Source of the DNA: Bryobacteraceae bacterium
GTDB lineage: Bacteria > Acidobacteriota > Terriglobia > Bryobacterales > Bryobacteraceae
Direction of reading: 5' to 3'
NCBI GenBank assembly: GCA_026002875.1
Contig: BPGE01000001.1
Coordinates: 2,604,001 to 2,668,000, forward strand
DNA length: 64,000 bases
The notes beneath the pieces were generated by a model. It was not told the origin of the DNA, made no database searches, and worked only from the letters and a program-made list of their open reading frames with translations. Position numbers and translations under genes: made by a program. Position 1 is the first letter of the stretch, and every line of letters starts with the position of its first letter. Of the stretch, positions 39,630 through 49,383 are shown piece by piece.

Positions 39630-40118
39630 TCACATTTCGGGACGCACGCGGCCGCCGGGCCCCGCGCCGCCCGGTCCCATCCCGCCAGGTCCCATTCCGA
39701 AGCCGCGGACGGGCATCTGGTCGTACCTGGTTTTCTGTTCCGCCGTCAGCAAGGCGTAGAAAGCCGCCTGCGCGCGGGCATCGATGATGGTCATTTCGCC
39801 CGTGGCGGTCCCGATCTCGCGCGCGTTGCGCTCGATCGACGCCAGGTCGTTGGCCTTGATCGCCGTCTGCAGCTCCTGCCGCGCCACCTGCATTTCCTCG
39901 CGGAAGCGCTCCGCAGCAGCCTGGGCGTCCGAAAAGATCTTGAGGGCCTGGGCTTTCTGGGCTTCGGTCAGATTCAGCGTCTGCGCCAGCATGGCGACGC
40001 GGGCCTCCACCATTTTGGCGGGATCCATCTGCCCGCCGGGCAAACCGCTTCTCATTTGCGCGGGTGCAACCGAAGCAGCCAGAAGCAGCACTCCAGACAG
40101 ACACGTCAGGCGTTTCAT
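39630..40118 (-). CDS. LTXXQ-motif periplasmic protein (Spy/CpxP-like)
   Basis: 162 aa with signal peptide (LSGVLLLAASVAPAQ). Residues ~45-130 are helical and Gln/Ala-rich, with two LTxxQ elements: LTEAQKAQALKIF and LTAEQKTRYDQMP. The C-terminus is Gly/Pro/Met-rich. The family includes the chaperone Spy and metal-resistance proteins. GAGAGGAG precedes the ATG. A TTGACA at 40176-40181 (minus) is a good -35 but has no convincing -10. Confidence 0.8.
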   Translation of the reverse strand: MKRLTCLSGVLLLAASVAPAQMRSGLPGGQMDPAKMVEARVAMLAQTLNLTEAQKAQALKIFSDAQAAAERFREEMQVARQELQTAIKANDLASIERNAREIGTATGEMTIIDARAQAAFYALLTAEQKTRYDQMPVRGFGMGPGGMGPGGAGPGGRVRPEM

Positions 40119-40339
40119 GCGAGGTTCTCCTCTCTTCCCTGAACGGGGTTTCTCTGAAAAGGGTTGCAGGCGGATTGTCAAAGTTTGTAAAGTGCCGCCG
40201 CCGGCCGCGGGCCAGGCTGTCCAAACCGGCAGCTCAGCGAGACGCGGAATGCGTCCGTCCCGCCGATCCGTGCCGGGCCGGTGCAGGCGCCGGAGCGCAT
40301 CGTGGAACCTCGCGAGGGATGCCGCGGGCCGAGCCGGGC

Positions 40340-40345
40340 TAGAAT
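40340..40345 (+). promoter_or_regulatory. -10-like TAGAAT upstream of the TonB receptor gene
   Basis: TAGAAT lies 6 nt before a TTG (40352) and 54 nt before ATG 40400. The hydrophobic signal peptide starts at the ATG, so a ~48-nt leader is favoured over a leaderless TTG start. Confidence 0.4.
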
Positions 40346-40399
40346 GAAAGTTTGGCCGTACCCCGGCCGCATCTCGCATCCGTCCACAACAAGTTGCCT

Positions 40400-43300
40400 A
40401 TGCGTTTTCTCCTGCTGCTCGCTTTTTGCGTGCCTGCGGCCTGGGCCCAGGACACGGCGTTGCTGTCCGGCACCGTCCTGGACGCGAAAGGAGCGCCGGT
40501 ACCGGTGGTGCGTCTCCGCCTGGCATCTCTCGATTCGCAGTTCAGCGTGGAGAAGAAAGCCAATCAGGGCGGCGACTTCGCCTTCGATCTGCTGCAGCCT
40601 GGCGAGTACGAGCTCACCGTATCGAAAGAATCGTTCGAAACGCTGCGGCTGCAGCGCATCGTGCTCCGGGCGCGCGAGCGCCGCACGCTGCTGCTGACCC
40701 TGAACGCCGGCGACACGGCCAGAATCGTCGACATCAAGGAAGCATCCGAAGGTCTCGGCGGCGATGTTCATCTGGCAGCCTCCGCGAATGCCTTGGAACT
40801 CCACCACCTGCCGCTCAACGGCCGCCACGCGCTCGCCCTGGCGCCCGCGGCGCCCGCCACCGTAACCGGCGCTGCGCCTCAGGGGCAGCCGAACTCCCTC
40901 GCTGTGCCCGTCCAGTTCAACTACCTCGCTCTGGACGGCCTCAATCTGTACGAGCCTCTGGCGCGGCTGAGCCACGCCGCCAACGCGCCGCGCGAGCCGC
41001 TTTCCAGCCTGGCGCTGACGCTGTCGGAGCCCGCGCCCGCCATTTTCGTCAGCCTCGACTCGCTGACGGAAGTGCGCGTGCAGACGCAGAATTTCATCCC
41101 GCAGCTCGGAAGAACGCCCGGCGCGCAGATCGCTCTGGCTTCCCGGCGCGGGCAGAACGCTCTGCATGGATCGGCCTACAACTACCACCGCTCCGACCGC
41201 TTCGCCGCCAACGACTGGTTCGCCAATGCCCTGAGCCACGGGCGGGGGCGGCTGCGGCAGAACCAGTTCGGCGCCTCGCTGGGCGGCCCCATCGTTCCGG
41301 GCGGCACGCACTTCTTCGCTTCTTACGAAGGTCTGCGGCTGAAAGCGCCGCAGACCGTGTACACCGTGGTCCCTTCCGCCGGATTCCGCCAGGCTGCACC
41401 GGCTTCCCTGCGGCCGTTTGTCAGCGCCTATCCGATGCCGAACCGTCCCAATCTGACGGGGCAGGCCGCTCCGTTCACCCAGGTCTTCTCCTATCCCTAC
41501 GACCGTGACACGGCCTCCCTGCGCATCGACCAGAAGATCGGCGCATCGCATTCCGTTTTTGCCCGCCTGAATTACGCCAAAACCGACGCGGAGAGCCGCG
41601 GATCGGTTTTCCTTGCACCGAATGTTCGCCGCTCGTACAAGGATGACTACAAGTCGGCCACGCTGGGGCTGATCTCGACTCTCAATCCGGGGACGACGAA
41701 CGATTTCCGCCTCAACTACACCAACGTGTCGCTGGACATGGAGAACCGTTATTCGGATCTCATGCATGAAACGCTGCCCGATTTCGCGAGGATTTTCCCC
41801 ACGGCAGTCAACCCTGCAAATGCCGAGTACGGCTTCCACATTTTCGGCATGTCGGGTTATTCTTTCGGGCCTCAGATTTCGAACCGCCAGTGGCAGCTCA
41901 ATGCGACCGATACGGTGACGATGGTCGCGGGCGCGCACTCCTACGTGGCCGGATTCGATTTCCGCTACATTGCGCCGACGATCCGCAAACCGGCTTACTC
42001 GAGCGTTTCCTACTTCCGTTCTCTGTCCGAGCTGCAGGCGGACGGCACGGAAGCGGCAGGCACGTTTCTCTCCTCGCGGTCGGTCTCTTCCGTCGTGTCG
42101 TCCAATTCGGATGCGATTTACCCGGCGTTTCAGAACCTGTCTTTCTTCCTGCAGGACACGGCCAGGATCGGGTCCCGCGTGGTTCTCGCTTTCGGCATCC
42201 GCTGGGATGTCAACTCTCCGCCGGGCGTGCGCAGGGGGCCGCGGCCGGCGGCGCTGTCGTCGGCGTTTTCCAACCGGATCGTGCAGAACGAAGCGATTTT
42301 CAATCGAAGCTGGTCCGACGTGGCTCCGCGGTTCAGCTACACGCAGGTCATCTCCGCGAAGCCCGGCAGGGAGCTGATCGCCCGCATCGGCGCCGGGGGC
42401 TTCCACGCCTTTGGCGCCAGCACTGTGACGAGCTTCTTCGACGGAGCGCCCTACTCGAACGTCCGCATCATGTCGCTGCCGCCATTCCCCCTCGTGGGAA
42501 CGGATCTGGCAGCGCCGGTCATGCCGCCTTCGCGGCGTTACGGCCTCGTGGTCGTGCCCGACCGCAGCGCTCTGCAGTCTCCCATCATCCGCCATCTGAA
42601 TGTCAGCGTCGAGAAGCATTTCGGTCCGGAACAGATCGTCTCGGTCGCCTATCTGAACACCACGGGCCGCCGCCTCCTGCGCACGTCGGCGGAGCGCAGC
42701 GCCACGGCCGACTACATCGACCTGCACAAGGTCATCAGCGTCGTCGATTCGTCCTGGCATGCGTTGCAGGCCGAGTACCGGCGCAGGCTCTCCCGTCGCC
42801 TCCAGATGCAGGCCACCTATACCTACGGCCACGCCACGGACGATGACGCCAACTACAGCGGCATCGGCTTCGCCACCATCTTCGGCAACGAGAAAGGCAA
42901 CGCCGACTACGACGTGCGCCACCTGCTCAACGTCTCGGGGTCTTATCTCATCCCTGCCCCGCAGATCAGCGGTCTGAACGCTGCTCTGCGCGACTGGCAT
43001 CTGGAGTGGATCGCTTCGGCCCGCACCGGTCTTCCGTTCGACGTCCTGATGCTGAACTCGACGCCTTCGGCCGACGCCGGCGCCGTGCAGACTCCGCTCA
43101 TCCGCGGGCTGCACGGATTCGTGCGCCCCAACTATAACGGCGCCGATCTGTGGATTTCCGACAACAACGTGGCCGGCGGACGCCGCCTGAATCCGGCCGC
43201 TTTCACCGCCCCGGCCACGAACAGAACCGGAGACCTCGGCCGGAACATCCTGTATGGAAGGCCGGCGGCGCAGATCGACCTGGCGCTGCGGCGCGAAATT

Positions 43301-43525
43301 CCGTTCACCGAATCGCTGCGGCTCAACATCGCCGTGCAGGCGTTCAACCTGACCAATTCGCCGGCCTTCGCCAACCCGAACCGCAACGAGGGCGGCTATC
43401 TGGGCAGCCCGGTGTTCGGATTTCCGGTGCGCTCGCTGAACGCGTCCTTTGCTCCGAACCCGTCCTCGTATTTCGCGCCCGGCGGTCCGCGCTCCGTGCA
43501 GCTGGCCGTCCGCGTCCAGTTCTGA
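40400..43525 (+). CDS. TonB-dependent receptor with carboxypeptidase-regulatory-like N-domain (Oar-like)
   Basis: 1041 aa outer-membrane barrel. It has a signal peptide (RFLLLLAFCVPAAWAQ). Residues ~20-100 form the carboxypeptidase-regulatory-like beta-sandwich (SGTVLDAKGAPVPVVRLRLAS, GGDFAFDLLQPGEYELTV). A plug domain and large barrel follow, with GSAYNYHRSDRFAANDWFANA and repeated FRYTYG-type strands, ending in an aromatic-terminated strand (AVRVQF). This arrangement is abundant in Acidobacteria and takes up large or polymeric substrates. Followed by an OMP-barrel gene. Confidence 0.9.
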   Translation: MRFLLLLAFCVPAAWAQDTALLSGTVLDAKGAPVPVVRLRLASLDSQFSVEKKANQGGDFAFDLLQPGEYELTVSKESFETLRLQRIVLRARERRTLLLTLNAGDTARIVDIKEASEGLGGDVHLAASANALELHHLPLNGRHALALAPAAPATVTGAAPQGQPNSLAVPVQFNYLALDGLNLYEPLARLSHAANAPREPLSSLALTLSEPAPAIFVSLDSLTEVRVQTQNFIPQLGRTPGAQIALASRRGQNALHGSAYNYHRSDRFAANDWFANALSHGRGRLRQNQFGASLGGPIVPGGTHFFASYEGLRLKAPQTVYTVVPSAGFRQAAPASLRPFVSAYPMPNRPNLTGQAAPFTQVFSYPYDRDTASLRIDQKIGASHSVFARLNYAKTDAESRGSVFLAPNVRRSYKDDYKSATLGLISTLNPGTTNDFRLNYTNVSLDMENRYSDLMHETLPDFARIFPTAVNPANAEYGFHIFGMSGYSFGPQISNRQWQLNATDTVTMVAGAHSYVAGFDFRYIAPTIRKPAYSSVSYFRSLSELQADGTEAAGTFLSSRSVSSVVSSNSDAIYPAFQNLSFFLQDTARIGSRVVLAFGIRWDVNSPPGVRRGPRPAALSSAFSNRIVQNEAIFNRSWSDVAPRFSYTQVISAKPGRELIARIGAGGFHAFGASTVTSFFDGAPYSNVRIMSLPPFPLVGTDLAAPVMPPSRRYGLVVVPDRSALQSPIIRHLNVSVEKHFGPEQIVSVAYLNTTGRRLLRTSAERSATADYIDLHKVISVVDSSWHALQAEYRRRLSRRLQMQATYTYGHATDDDANYSGIGFATIFGNEKGNADYDVRHLLNVSGSYLIPAPQISGLNAALRDWHLEWIASARTGLPFDVLMLNSTPSADAGAVQTPLIRGLHGFVRPNYNGADLWISDNNVAGGRRLNPAAFTAPATNRTGDLGRNILYGRPAAQIDLALRREIPFTESLRLNIAVQAFNLTNSPAFANPNRNEGGYLGSPVFGFPVRSLNASFAPNPSSYFAPGGPRSVQLAVRVQF

Positions 43526-43571
43526 GCCGCCCATGGGCAGATATCCTGAAATCATCGCGAGAACAAAAGAA

Positions 43572-44387
43572 ATGCGTTTCGTTTTGATCCCCGCTCTGCT
43601 GGCATTCAGCCTCGCCGCGCCCGCCCAGCAGCAGGCCGAATCCCCGGCCGCCCAACCTCCCGCAGCCGCAAAACCGAAGCCCGACTCGCAGGAGTCTTCG
43701 CCGTTCTTCCAGGACGAGCCTTACATCCGCCGGTTTACCGTGGGCGGCAACGCCAGCATCCTCATCCTCGGCCTGATGAAGGGCGGAGAGCAGTCCGAAT
43801 CCATCACCGCGCCTCCGTTGCAGATCGACACCAAGAACGAGAACAAAGGCACGCTGTTCGGCGGCGGCGTCTCCGTCCAGTTCTTCATCACCGAGCGCTA
43901 CGCCGTCAACGCCGATCTGCAACTGCGCCGCACCCGCTACAAGCTGACCACGACTTTCTACGAGGGCGTCGACAATCCGAACACGCCGTTCGACGACCGC
44001 ACAGCCACGTTCACGACGGAGGATACGCGCGCCCGCTATTGGGACCTGCCCGTGCTGGTCCGCCGGTACAACGAAAGCCGGTTCGAGGACCGCTGGAAGT
44101 GGTTCTACGAGGCCGGCCCCGTCGTGCGCCGCGTCACCGGCATCCGCAGTTCGACCGAACGGGAAGCCCGCAACGTGCGAACCTGCTGCGACGAGACGCC
44201 CGCGACGCCGGCGCACAAGAACATCTTCGGCGCCGTGGCCGGCATCGGCCTCGTCCTGAAAGACGATTTCGGGATCAAGCTGATTCCGGAATTCCGCTAC
44301 ACGCGGTGGTTCGGCGGCATCTTCAACAACCGGGCGGCGCAGTCCCGCCGCGACCAGTACGAAATCCTGTTTTCGATCACTTTCTAG
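43572..44387 (+). CDS. Outer-membrane beta-barrel protein
   Basis: 271 aa with signal peptide (MRFVLIPALLAFSLAAPAQ) and a Gln/Pro/Ala linker. Alternating strands such as GGGVSVQFFITERYAVNADLQL and FGIKLIPEFRYTRWFGG, and a terminal aromatic strand (ILFSITF), indicate a porin-like barrel of the OMP_b-brl type. An internal CC pair (RTCCDET) is unusual for this fold. Transcribed 46 nt after the TonB receptor and probably with it. Confidence 0.75.
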   Translation: MRFVLIPALLAFSLAAPAQQQAESPAAQPPAAAKPKPDSQESSPFFQDEPYIRRFTVGGNASILILGLMKGGEQSESITAPPLQIDTKNENKGTLFGGGVSVQFFITERYAVNADLQLRRTRYKLTTTFYEGVDNPNTPFDDRTATFTTEDTRARYWDLPVLVRRYNESRFEDRWKWFYEAGPVVRRVTGIRSSTEREARNVRTCCDETPATPAHKNIFGAVAGIGLVLKDDFGIKLIPEFRYTRWFGGIFNNRAAQSRRDQYEILFSITF

Positions 44388-44400
44388 GCCGGCGCGAGGC

Positions 44401-44595
44401 TTACAGGATCGCTTTCACGATCTTCGCCGGCAGCAGGAACAGCGCGCCGATCAGCTCGAACACCCCTGCGATCGCCACGCCAAGCAGCTTCAGCGGCAGC
44501 AGCAGCAGCCACACGATCGGGTAGAGGATCAGCGCCAGCAGGGCGAGCGGCCAGCACAGAACCGCCAGAATGCAGAACAGCAGGAACCCGGCCAT
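44401..44595 (-). CDS. 64-aa membrane protein
   Basis: Two hydrophobic helices (FLLFCILAVLCWPLALLALIL and ...LPLKLLGVAIAGVFELIGA) with a final KIVKAIL. The ATG at 44595 has GAGGAGG 8 nt upstream. No family recognised. An AT-rich inverted repeat lies just upstream of it. Confidence 0.7.
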   Translation of the reverse strand: MAGFLLFCILAVLCWPLALLALILYPIVWLLLLPLKLLGVAIAGVFELIGALFLLPAKIVKAIL

Positions 44596-44689
44596 CGGGC
44601 CACCTCCTCGCTGAAAGATACGCTCTCCCGGGCCGGGAAGTTCCCCGTGCTCAAAAATCCAGGGCCGGCCGGACGGCGCGGCACTATAA

Positions 44690-44711
44690 AACAAATCTTG
44701 TTAAATTTGTT
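44690..44711. promoter_or_regulatory. AT-rich inverted repeat AACAAAT-N8-ATTTGTT between divergent genes
   Basis: Perfect 7-bp arms inside a 30-bp AT-rich island in otherwise GC-rich DNA. The island overlaps a TATAAA (plus, 44685-44690) and, on the minus strand, a TATAGT. It fits a repressor operator shared by the small membrane protein (minus) and the glycosyltransferase (plus). Confidence 0.5.
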
Positions 44712-44797
44712 ATCCCACTGGAACCGGCAGGCGCTACCGTCGGAGGTGGCCGCCGGCGGGCGCCGGCCCTTCCGCGCGCCGGCCGCGCATTCCTGCT

Positions 44798-46090
44798 ATG
44801 TTGAAGACGCTGCATCTCACCAACGCCCACCACGAATCCTCCGGCGGCGTCGCCACCTTCTACCGTGCGCTTCTCTCCGCAGCCCCCGAAGCCGGGTGCC
44901 TGGTCCGGCTCGCCGTTCCCGCCGCTGAAAGCCGCGTGGAAGCTCCTGACCGCTGGACGCGCATTTATTACGTACGCTCGCCGCGCGCCCCTTTCAATCC
45001 GGCCTACCGGATGATCCACCCGGCATCCTACCTGCTTCCCGGAGGCGAGCTGCGCCGCATTCTGAACACGGAGCGCCCGGATCTCGTGGAAGTGTGCGAC
45101 AAGTACACCCTGAACTATCTCGCCGGGCTGCTGCGCACGCGCCGCCTTCCCGGCGTCTCTTTCCGGCCGGCCACCGTGGGCCTGAGCTGCGAGCGCATGG
45201 ATGCCAACGTGCGCGCCTATCTTTCCCCGCACCGGGCTGCGATGGCCTTCGCGCGCCGTTACATGAAGTGGCTGTACTTCCCGATGTTCGATCACCACAT
45301 CACGGTGTCCGGCTATACGGCGGAGGAGTTGCGGCTTGCGGCGCGCGGGCACAAACGCGCCCGCGCAGTCTGGATCCGGGGCATGGGCGTCGATGCCGCC
45401 TTTTTCCGGCCTTCGCGGCGTTCGCCGCACGTCCGCCGGCAGCTTCTCTGGCTGACCGGAGCGCCGGACGACGCCGTGCTCATTCTCTATGCCGGCCGCC
45501 TGGTTCCAGAGAAAAACCTGCCCCTGCTGCTGGACACTCTGCAGGAACTTGCCCGGGACGCGGACCGCGAATACAGGCTGCTGATCGCCGGCAGCGGCAT
45601 TCTCTCGGCCTCCCTGCAGGCCGAGGCGCGGAGGCGGTTGCCGGGCCTCGTGACGTTTCTGGGGCATCTTGGCGACCGGGAAAGGCTGGCCGAAATCCAC
45701 GCCAATTGCGACGTTTTTCTCCACCCGAATCCCGCCGAGCCTTTCGGCATCGCGCCTCTGGAAGCAATGGCCTCCGGTCTGGCCCTGGTGGCGCCGAACT
45801 CGGGCGGTCTGCTGTCGTACGCCAACGGCGGCAACGCCTGGCTGGCCTGTCCCAACGCGCGCGCCATGGCTGGCGCGGTGCGCGCAGCCTCGCCCGGCTC
45901 GCCGGACCGGGAAAAGAAAATCGCGGAGGCCCGCAGAACGGCCGAAGCTCACGACTGGCCCAGAGTTGCGGCGCGTTATTTCGAACTGTACCGGGAGCTG
46001 GCGGAGTCGGTCCGCCGCGACGATTGGGCCCCGGCAACTCCTCCTGCTTTCGTTTCGACGCCCGGCAACTGGCTGGGCATGGAGGTCTGA
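44798..46090 (+). CDS. Family 4 glycosyltransferase
   Basis: 430 aa GT-B enzyme. N-terminal domain: LHLTNAHHESSGGVATFYRALL (~5-26). C-terminal nucleotide-sugar domain: YAGRLVPEKNLPLLLDTLQEL and the EX7E-like block PAEPFGIAPLEAMASGLALVAPNSGG. Transfers a sugar during polysaccharide or glycolipid synthesis; donor and acceptor unknown. No Shine-Dalgarno, so the start is less sure. Confidence 0.88.
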   Translation: MLKTLHLTNAHHESSGGVATFYRALLSAAPEAGCLVRLAVPAAESRVEAPDRWTRIYYVRSPRAPFNPAYRMIHPASYLLPGGELRRILNTERPDLVEVCDKYTLNYLAGLLRTRRLPGVSFRPATVGLSCERMDANVRAYLSPHRAAMAFARRYMKWLYFPMFDHHITVSGYTAEELRLAARGHKRARAVWIRGMGVDAAFFRPSRRSPHVRRQLLWLTGAPDDAVLILYAGRLVPEKNLPLLLDTLQELARDADREYRLLIAGSGILSASLQAEARRRLPGLVTFLGHLGDRERLAEIHANCDVFLHPNPAEPFGIAPLEAMASGLALVAPNSGGLLSYANGGNAWLACPNARAMAGAVRAASPGSPDREKKIAEARRTAEAHDWPRVAARYFELYRELAESVRRDDWAPATPPAFVSTPGNWLGMEV

Positions 46091-47074
46091 ATGACCACAA
46101 GACGGCGGTTTCTCGCCCTGCTCGCCGCGCCTCTGGCGCCGGCGCCGGGCCTTCCTTCAGGTTCTGACCGGATCGTCGCCTACCGCGTCGACGCCGTGAT
46201 TGTCCTGTTCTCCGCGCCGATCTTTACTCGCACGGGCGTGGGCGAGGGCGTGCTCTATTTCCGGAAGGAGGATTCCGCGGCCGAGCGGCAGCTCCGGCTC
46301 GCCTTCGCGGCGGGCTCGCGGCCTGAGAGGGCGCGAGGTCTGAACCGGTTCGGCTACTTCAGCGAGTCCATCCGCATGGCGGAAGACACCGGTGCGGAGG
46401 CGCGGTATTTCGGCTTCATGACCCGGTCGGACGAGAAGAACATCAAAGAGGCGGAACGGGCCCTGCGTGCGGGAGCAGGCGGCGTGCCGGTCGTGACCAT
46501 CTGCGGCGAGGCCCGCGGCGGGCGCCACCTGTCCCGCCTGACCAATCTGGAACTGGAGGCAGGGGCGGGCTGGTCTGTCTGGCCCCGCTGCCTCGCCGCC
46601 GCCGCCCGTGCTCTCAATACGGACGCTCCCGATCCTTCCCGGTCCTCCGGTTCAGACGGCGTCAGAACGTTTCTGCACACTCTCAGCCTGCTGCTGGAGC
46701 AGGCGGGTGCCCGGGGCGAGACGCCGTTCCTGTACGGCCGCAATCCCCGCCGGCTTGTGTGGCAGCGTTCGCCCGACAGCAAAGCCGGACATGAATTCGC
46801 CGCACGGCATCTGGTGGAGCCGGGAACGGCCGTCATGCGCTTCGAGGCGGAGATCATTGATGAATCCACCCGCGGACGCTCCCGCTTCACTCTCTGGCAC
46901 GACCCTGCGGCGCGCCCTTCGCTGCCCCTGAGAATCGAGCTTCAGCCTCGGTCGTTTCTGCGCTTGCGGCTGGAAGCGGTGGAAGCCGACGCGCCCGCTC
47001 TGCGCGCGACGATGATGAACAGCTTCGACGCCTGGCTCGGTCCGGCTTCAGCGGTTCTGCAGGCCGGGCTCTGA
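46091..47074 (+). CDS. Tat-exported protein of unknown function
   Basis: 327 aa. Twin-arginine-like signal (TTRRRFLALLAAPLAPAPG). Beta-rich body: IVAYRVDAVIVLFSAPIFTRTGVGEG and EFAARHLVEPGTAVMRFEAEII. No catalytic motif recognised. Begins directly after the glycosyltransferase stop, so co-transcribed. Its 3' end overlaps the convergent lipA by 27 nt. Confidence 0.7.
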   Translation: MTTRRRFLALLAAPLAPAPGLPSGSDRIVAYRVDAVIVLFSAPIFTRTGVGEGVLYFRKEDSAAERQLRLAFAAGSRPERARGLNRFGYFSESIRMAEDTGAEARYFGFMTRSDEKNIKEAERALRAGAGGVPVVTICGEARGGRHLSRLTNLELEAGAGWSVWPRCLAAAARALNTDAPDPSRSSGSDGVRTFLHTLSLLLEQAGARGETPFLYGRNPRRLVWQRSPDSKAGHEFAARHLVEPGTAVMRFEAEIIDESTRGRSRFTLWHDPAARPSLPLRIELQPRSFLRLRLEAVEADAPALRATMMNSFDAWLGPASAVLQAGL

Positions 47075-47944
47075 GCTCGCCGCCACCGCCTCCGCCGCGT
47101 GATAGGACGAGCGGACGAACGGACCGGATTCGACATGGTCGAATCCCATTTCCTGCGCCGCCCGCCTGTATTCGGCAAACTGCTCGGGCGTCACATAACG
47201 CAGCACCGGCAGGTGCTGCAGAGTCGGCCGCAGGTACTGGCCGATCGTCACGATCTTCACGTGGTGGCGCCGCAGGTCGCGCAGGACCTCGAAGACCTCT
47301 TCGTCCGTCTCGCCAAGGCCGACCATCAGGCCGGACTTTGTGGGGATCTCCGGCCGCAGCTCAGCGGCATAGGCCAGCATTTCCAGCGAGCGTTCGTAGC
47401 GCGCTCCCAGGCGCACTTCGCGGTAAAGCCTCGGAACGGTCTCGATGTTGTGATTCAGCACGTCCGGCGCCGCATCCATCACCGTGCGCATGGCTTCCCT
47501 CGAGCCTTGGAAGTCCGGCACCAGCACTTCCACGCGGCAGCCCGGAATTCTTTCGCGGATCGCAGAGATCACCGCGGCGAAGTGGCCGGCGCCGCCGTCC
47601 TTCAGGTCGTCGCGGTTGACGCTCGTGATGACCGCATGGCGGAGACCCAGATGCGCGCACGCCTCGGCCACGCGGCGCGGCTCGTCCGGATCGACGGGCA
47701 ACGGGGCGCCCTTCTGCACGGCGCAGAAGCCGCAGCGGCGCGTGCAGTAATTGCCGAGAATCATGAACGTCGCCGTGCGGTGGTTCCAGCATTCGCCGAT
47801 GTTCGGGCAGGCTGCAGACTCGCACACCGTGTGCAGGCGGAGGCCGCGCACCAGCCGCTTCAGCTCCATGTAGTTGTCGCCCACAGGGGCGGGCGCCTTC
47901 AGCCACGCCGGACGCCGGGGCCGTGTGTCGATGGAAACCAGCAC
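47048..47944 (-). CDS. lipA: Lipoyl synthase
   Basis: 298 aa radical SAM enzyme that inserts two sulfurs into octanoyl-proteins. Both Fe-S motifs are present: the auxiliary cluster CESAACPNIGECWN and the radical SAM CTRRCGFC. Also VTSVNRDDLKDGGAGHFA and GLGETDEEVFEVLRDL. It serves lipoyl E2 proteins such as the partner of the E1 at 29741-31849. Follows ftcD by 5 nt on the same strand. Confidence 0.96.
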   Translation of the reverse strand: MLVSIDTRPRRPAWLKAPAPVGDNYMELKRLVRGLRLHTVCESAACPNIGECWNHRTATFMILGNYCTRRCGFCAVQKGAPLPVDPDEPRRVAEACAHLGLRHAVITSVNRDDLKDGGAGHFAAVISAIRERIPGCRVEVLVPDFQGSREAMRTVMDAAPDVLNHNIETVPRLYREVRLGARYERSLEMLAYAAELRPEIPTKSGLMVGLGETDEEVFEVLRDLRRHHVKIVTIGQYLRPTLQHLPVLRYVTPEQFAEYRRAAQEMGFDHVESGPFVRSSYHAAEAVAASSEPGLQNR

Positions 47945-47949
47945 TCTTT

Positions 47950-49383
47950 TTATGATACCGGGCCGGGCTGTGCGGCTTCTGAAAGCGCGGCCATAACCTT
48001 CCGGCGGAATTCGCCGTCAGGAAGGGATTCCAGATTGATCTCCACGTTGGCGCGCGCTCCCTCCCGCGCAGCCTGCGCCAGAGCCTGCGCCGTCGCCACA
48101 TCGGAAGCGAACTTCGCCGGAGCCGCATTGCGCAGACTGTCGAGACGCGAGGCGAGGGTTCCCGCTTTCACGAACACCTCGAGCGGCACTGTGGCGGCGC
48201 CTTCCAGAGCCCTCTCCACGAAGGGCGCCCGCTCCTCTTTGGGCCGGCGGTAAGCCGCCATCACCTCCCGGAACGCCGCGGCGTCGCGCTCGACGGCTTC
48301 CGTGAAGAACGCTCGCAACTCTTCGAATCCGCCCGCGTCCAGCTTCGAGAGCCTGGCCACCATGGCGCCCAGTGCGGCTGCCATTGCCGCGGCTGCCGCC
48401 GCGGCGCTGCCCCCGCCCGGAGCTCCGGCAGGCGCCGCGAGCGCATCGAGAAACTCCACGAGTCCGCTCCGCGCCTCGAGGGCCTGCTCAAGGCGGTTTT
48501 CCAGCACGAGCGAGGAATCGAAGTTCTCGATCTGCAGATAGAAATCCGCAGTCATTTCCAGCGCTTTTCTGGGAATCAGTCCGACAATTTCGCTGCCCGC
48601 GATGGCGACGCCGTATCGCGCGGCTTCGCGCTTCACCGTCTCGAAAACGCGGTGCACGGGAGTCGCCTCGAAGTCGGTCAGATTCATCGACACCTGCGCC
48701 AGTCCGCGCGAGGCCAGGTCCACGCCCATGGCTTTCACGTGACGGTAGCCTCCGGAGGAAAAACGGACCGCCTTCGCGATCTTCTTCGCGATTTCCACGT
48801 CCGGCGTGCGCAGGTTGATGTTGTAGGCGATCAGAAACTTGCGCGCCCCCACCACCGTGGCCCCCGCGGTCGGGTGGATGGCGGGATCTCCCACGTCCGG
48901 CATGCGGCCGGGGTTGGACGCGATCTCCTCGCGCAGAGCCTCGAACTGACCCCGCCGGATGTTTTCGAGATTCACGCGGTCGGGTCGCCGCGCCGCAGCT
49001 TCATACAGGTAACAGGGCACGCGCAGCCGCTTCCAGAGTTCGGCGGCGGCTTTTTCGGCCAGCCGCACGCACTCTTCCAGGGTCACTCCGGACAGCGGCA
49101 CGAACGGGAGCACGTCAAGAGCGCCGATCCGCGGGTGCGCTCCGCGGTGCTGGTTCAGATCGATCAGCTCGACCGCCTTGCCGGCGCCTGCCAGCGCCGC
49201 CTCGACGGCGAGCTCCGGCGGCGCGGCGAACGTAATCACGCTGCGGTGATGATCCGGGTCCATCTCCCGGTCGAGAATCAGAACGCCGGGCACGGAAGAG
49301 ATCGCCTCCGCGATCGCCCGCACTTTCGTCTCGTCGCGCCCCTCGCTGAAATTGGGCACGCATTCAACCAGCCGTCTTGCCAT
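47950..49383 (-). CDS. ftcD: Bifunctional glutamate formimidoyltransferase / formimidoyl-THF cyclodeaminase
   Basis: 477 aa. Residues ~1-300 are the formimidoyltransferase (VECVPNFSEGRDETKV, DPDHHRSVITF, NQHRGAHPRIGALDVLPFVP). Residues ~325-477 are the cyclodeaminase domain (APAGAPGGGSAAAAAAAMAA). It transfers the formimino group from N-formimidoyl-glutamate to tetrahydrofolate, then releases ammonia: the last steps of histidine degradation after hutI. Overlaps hutI by 20 nt. Confidence 0.94.
   Translation of the reverse strand: MARRLVECVPNFSEGRDETKVRAIAEAISSVPGVLILDREMDPDHHRSVITFAAPPELAVEAALAGAGKAVELIDLNQHRGAHPRIGALDVLPFVPLSGVTLEECVRLAEKAAAELWKRLRVPCYLYEAAARRPDRVNLENIRRGQFEALREEIASNPGRMPDVGDPAIHPTAGATVVGARKFLIAYNINLRTPDVEIAKKIAKAVRFSSGGYRHVKAMGVDLASRGLAQVSMNLTDFEATPVHRVFETVKREAARYGVAIAGSEIVGLIPRKALEMTADFYLQIENFDSSLVLENRLEQALEARSGLVEFLDALAAPAGAPGGGSAAAAAAAMAAALGAMVARLSKLDAGGFEELRAFFTEAVERDAAAFREVMAAYRRPKEERAPFVERALEGAATVPLEVFVKAGTLASRLDSLRNAAPAKFASDVATAQALAQAAREGARANVEINLESLPDGEFRRKVMAALSEAAQPGPVS

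Noticed and set aside
40352-40354. TTG start for the TonB receptor
   Set aside because: It would put 16 extra residues before an ideal signal peptide that begins at ATG 40400.
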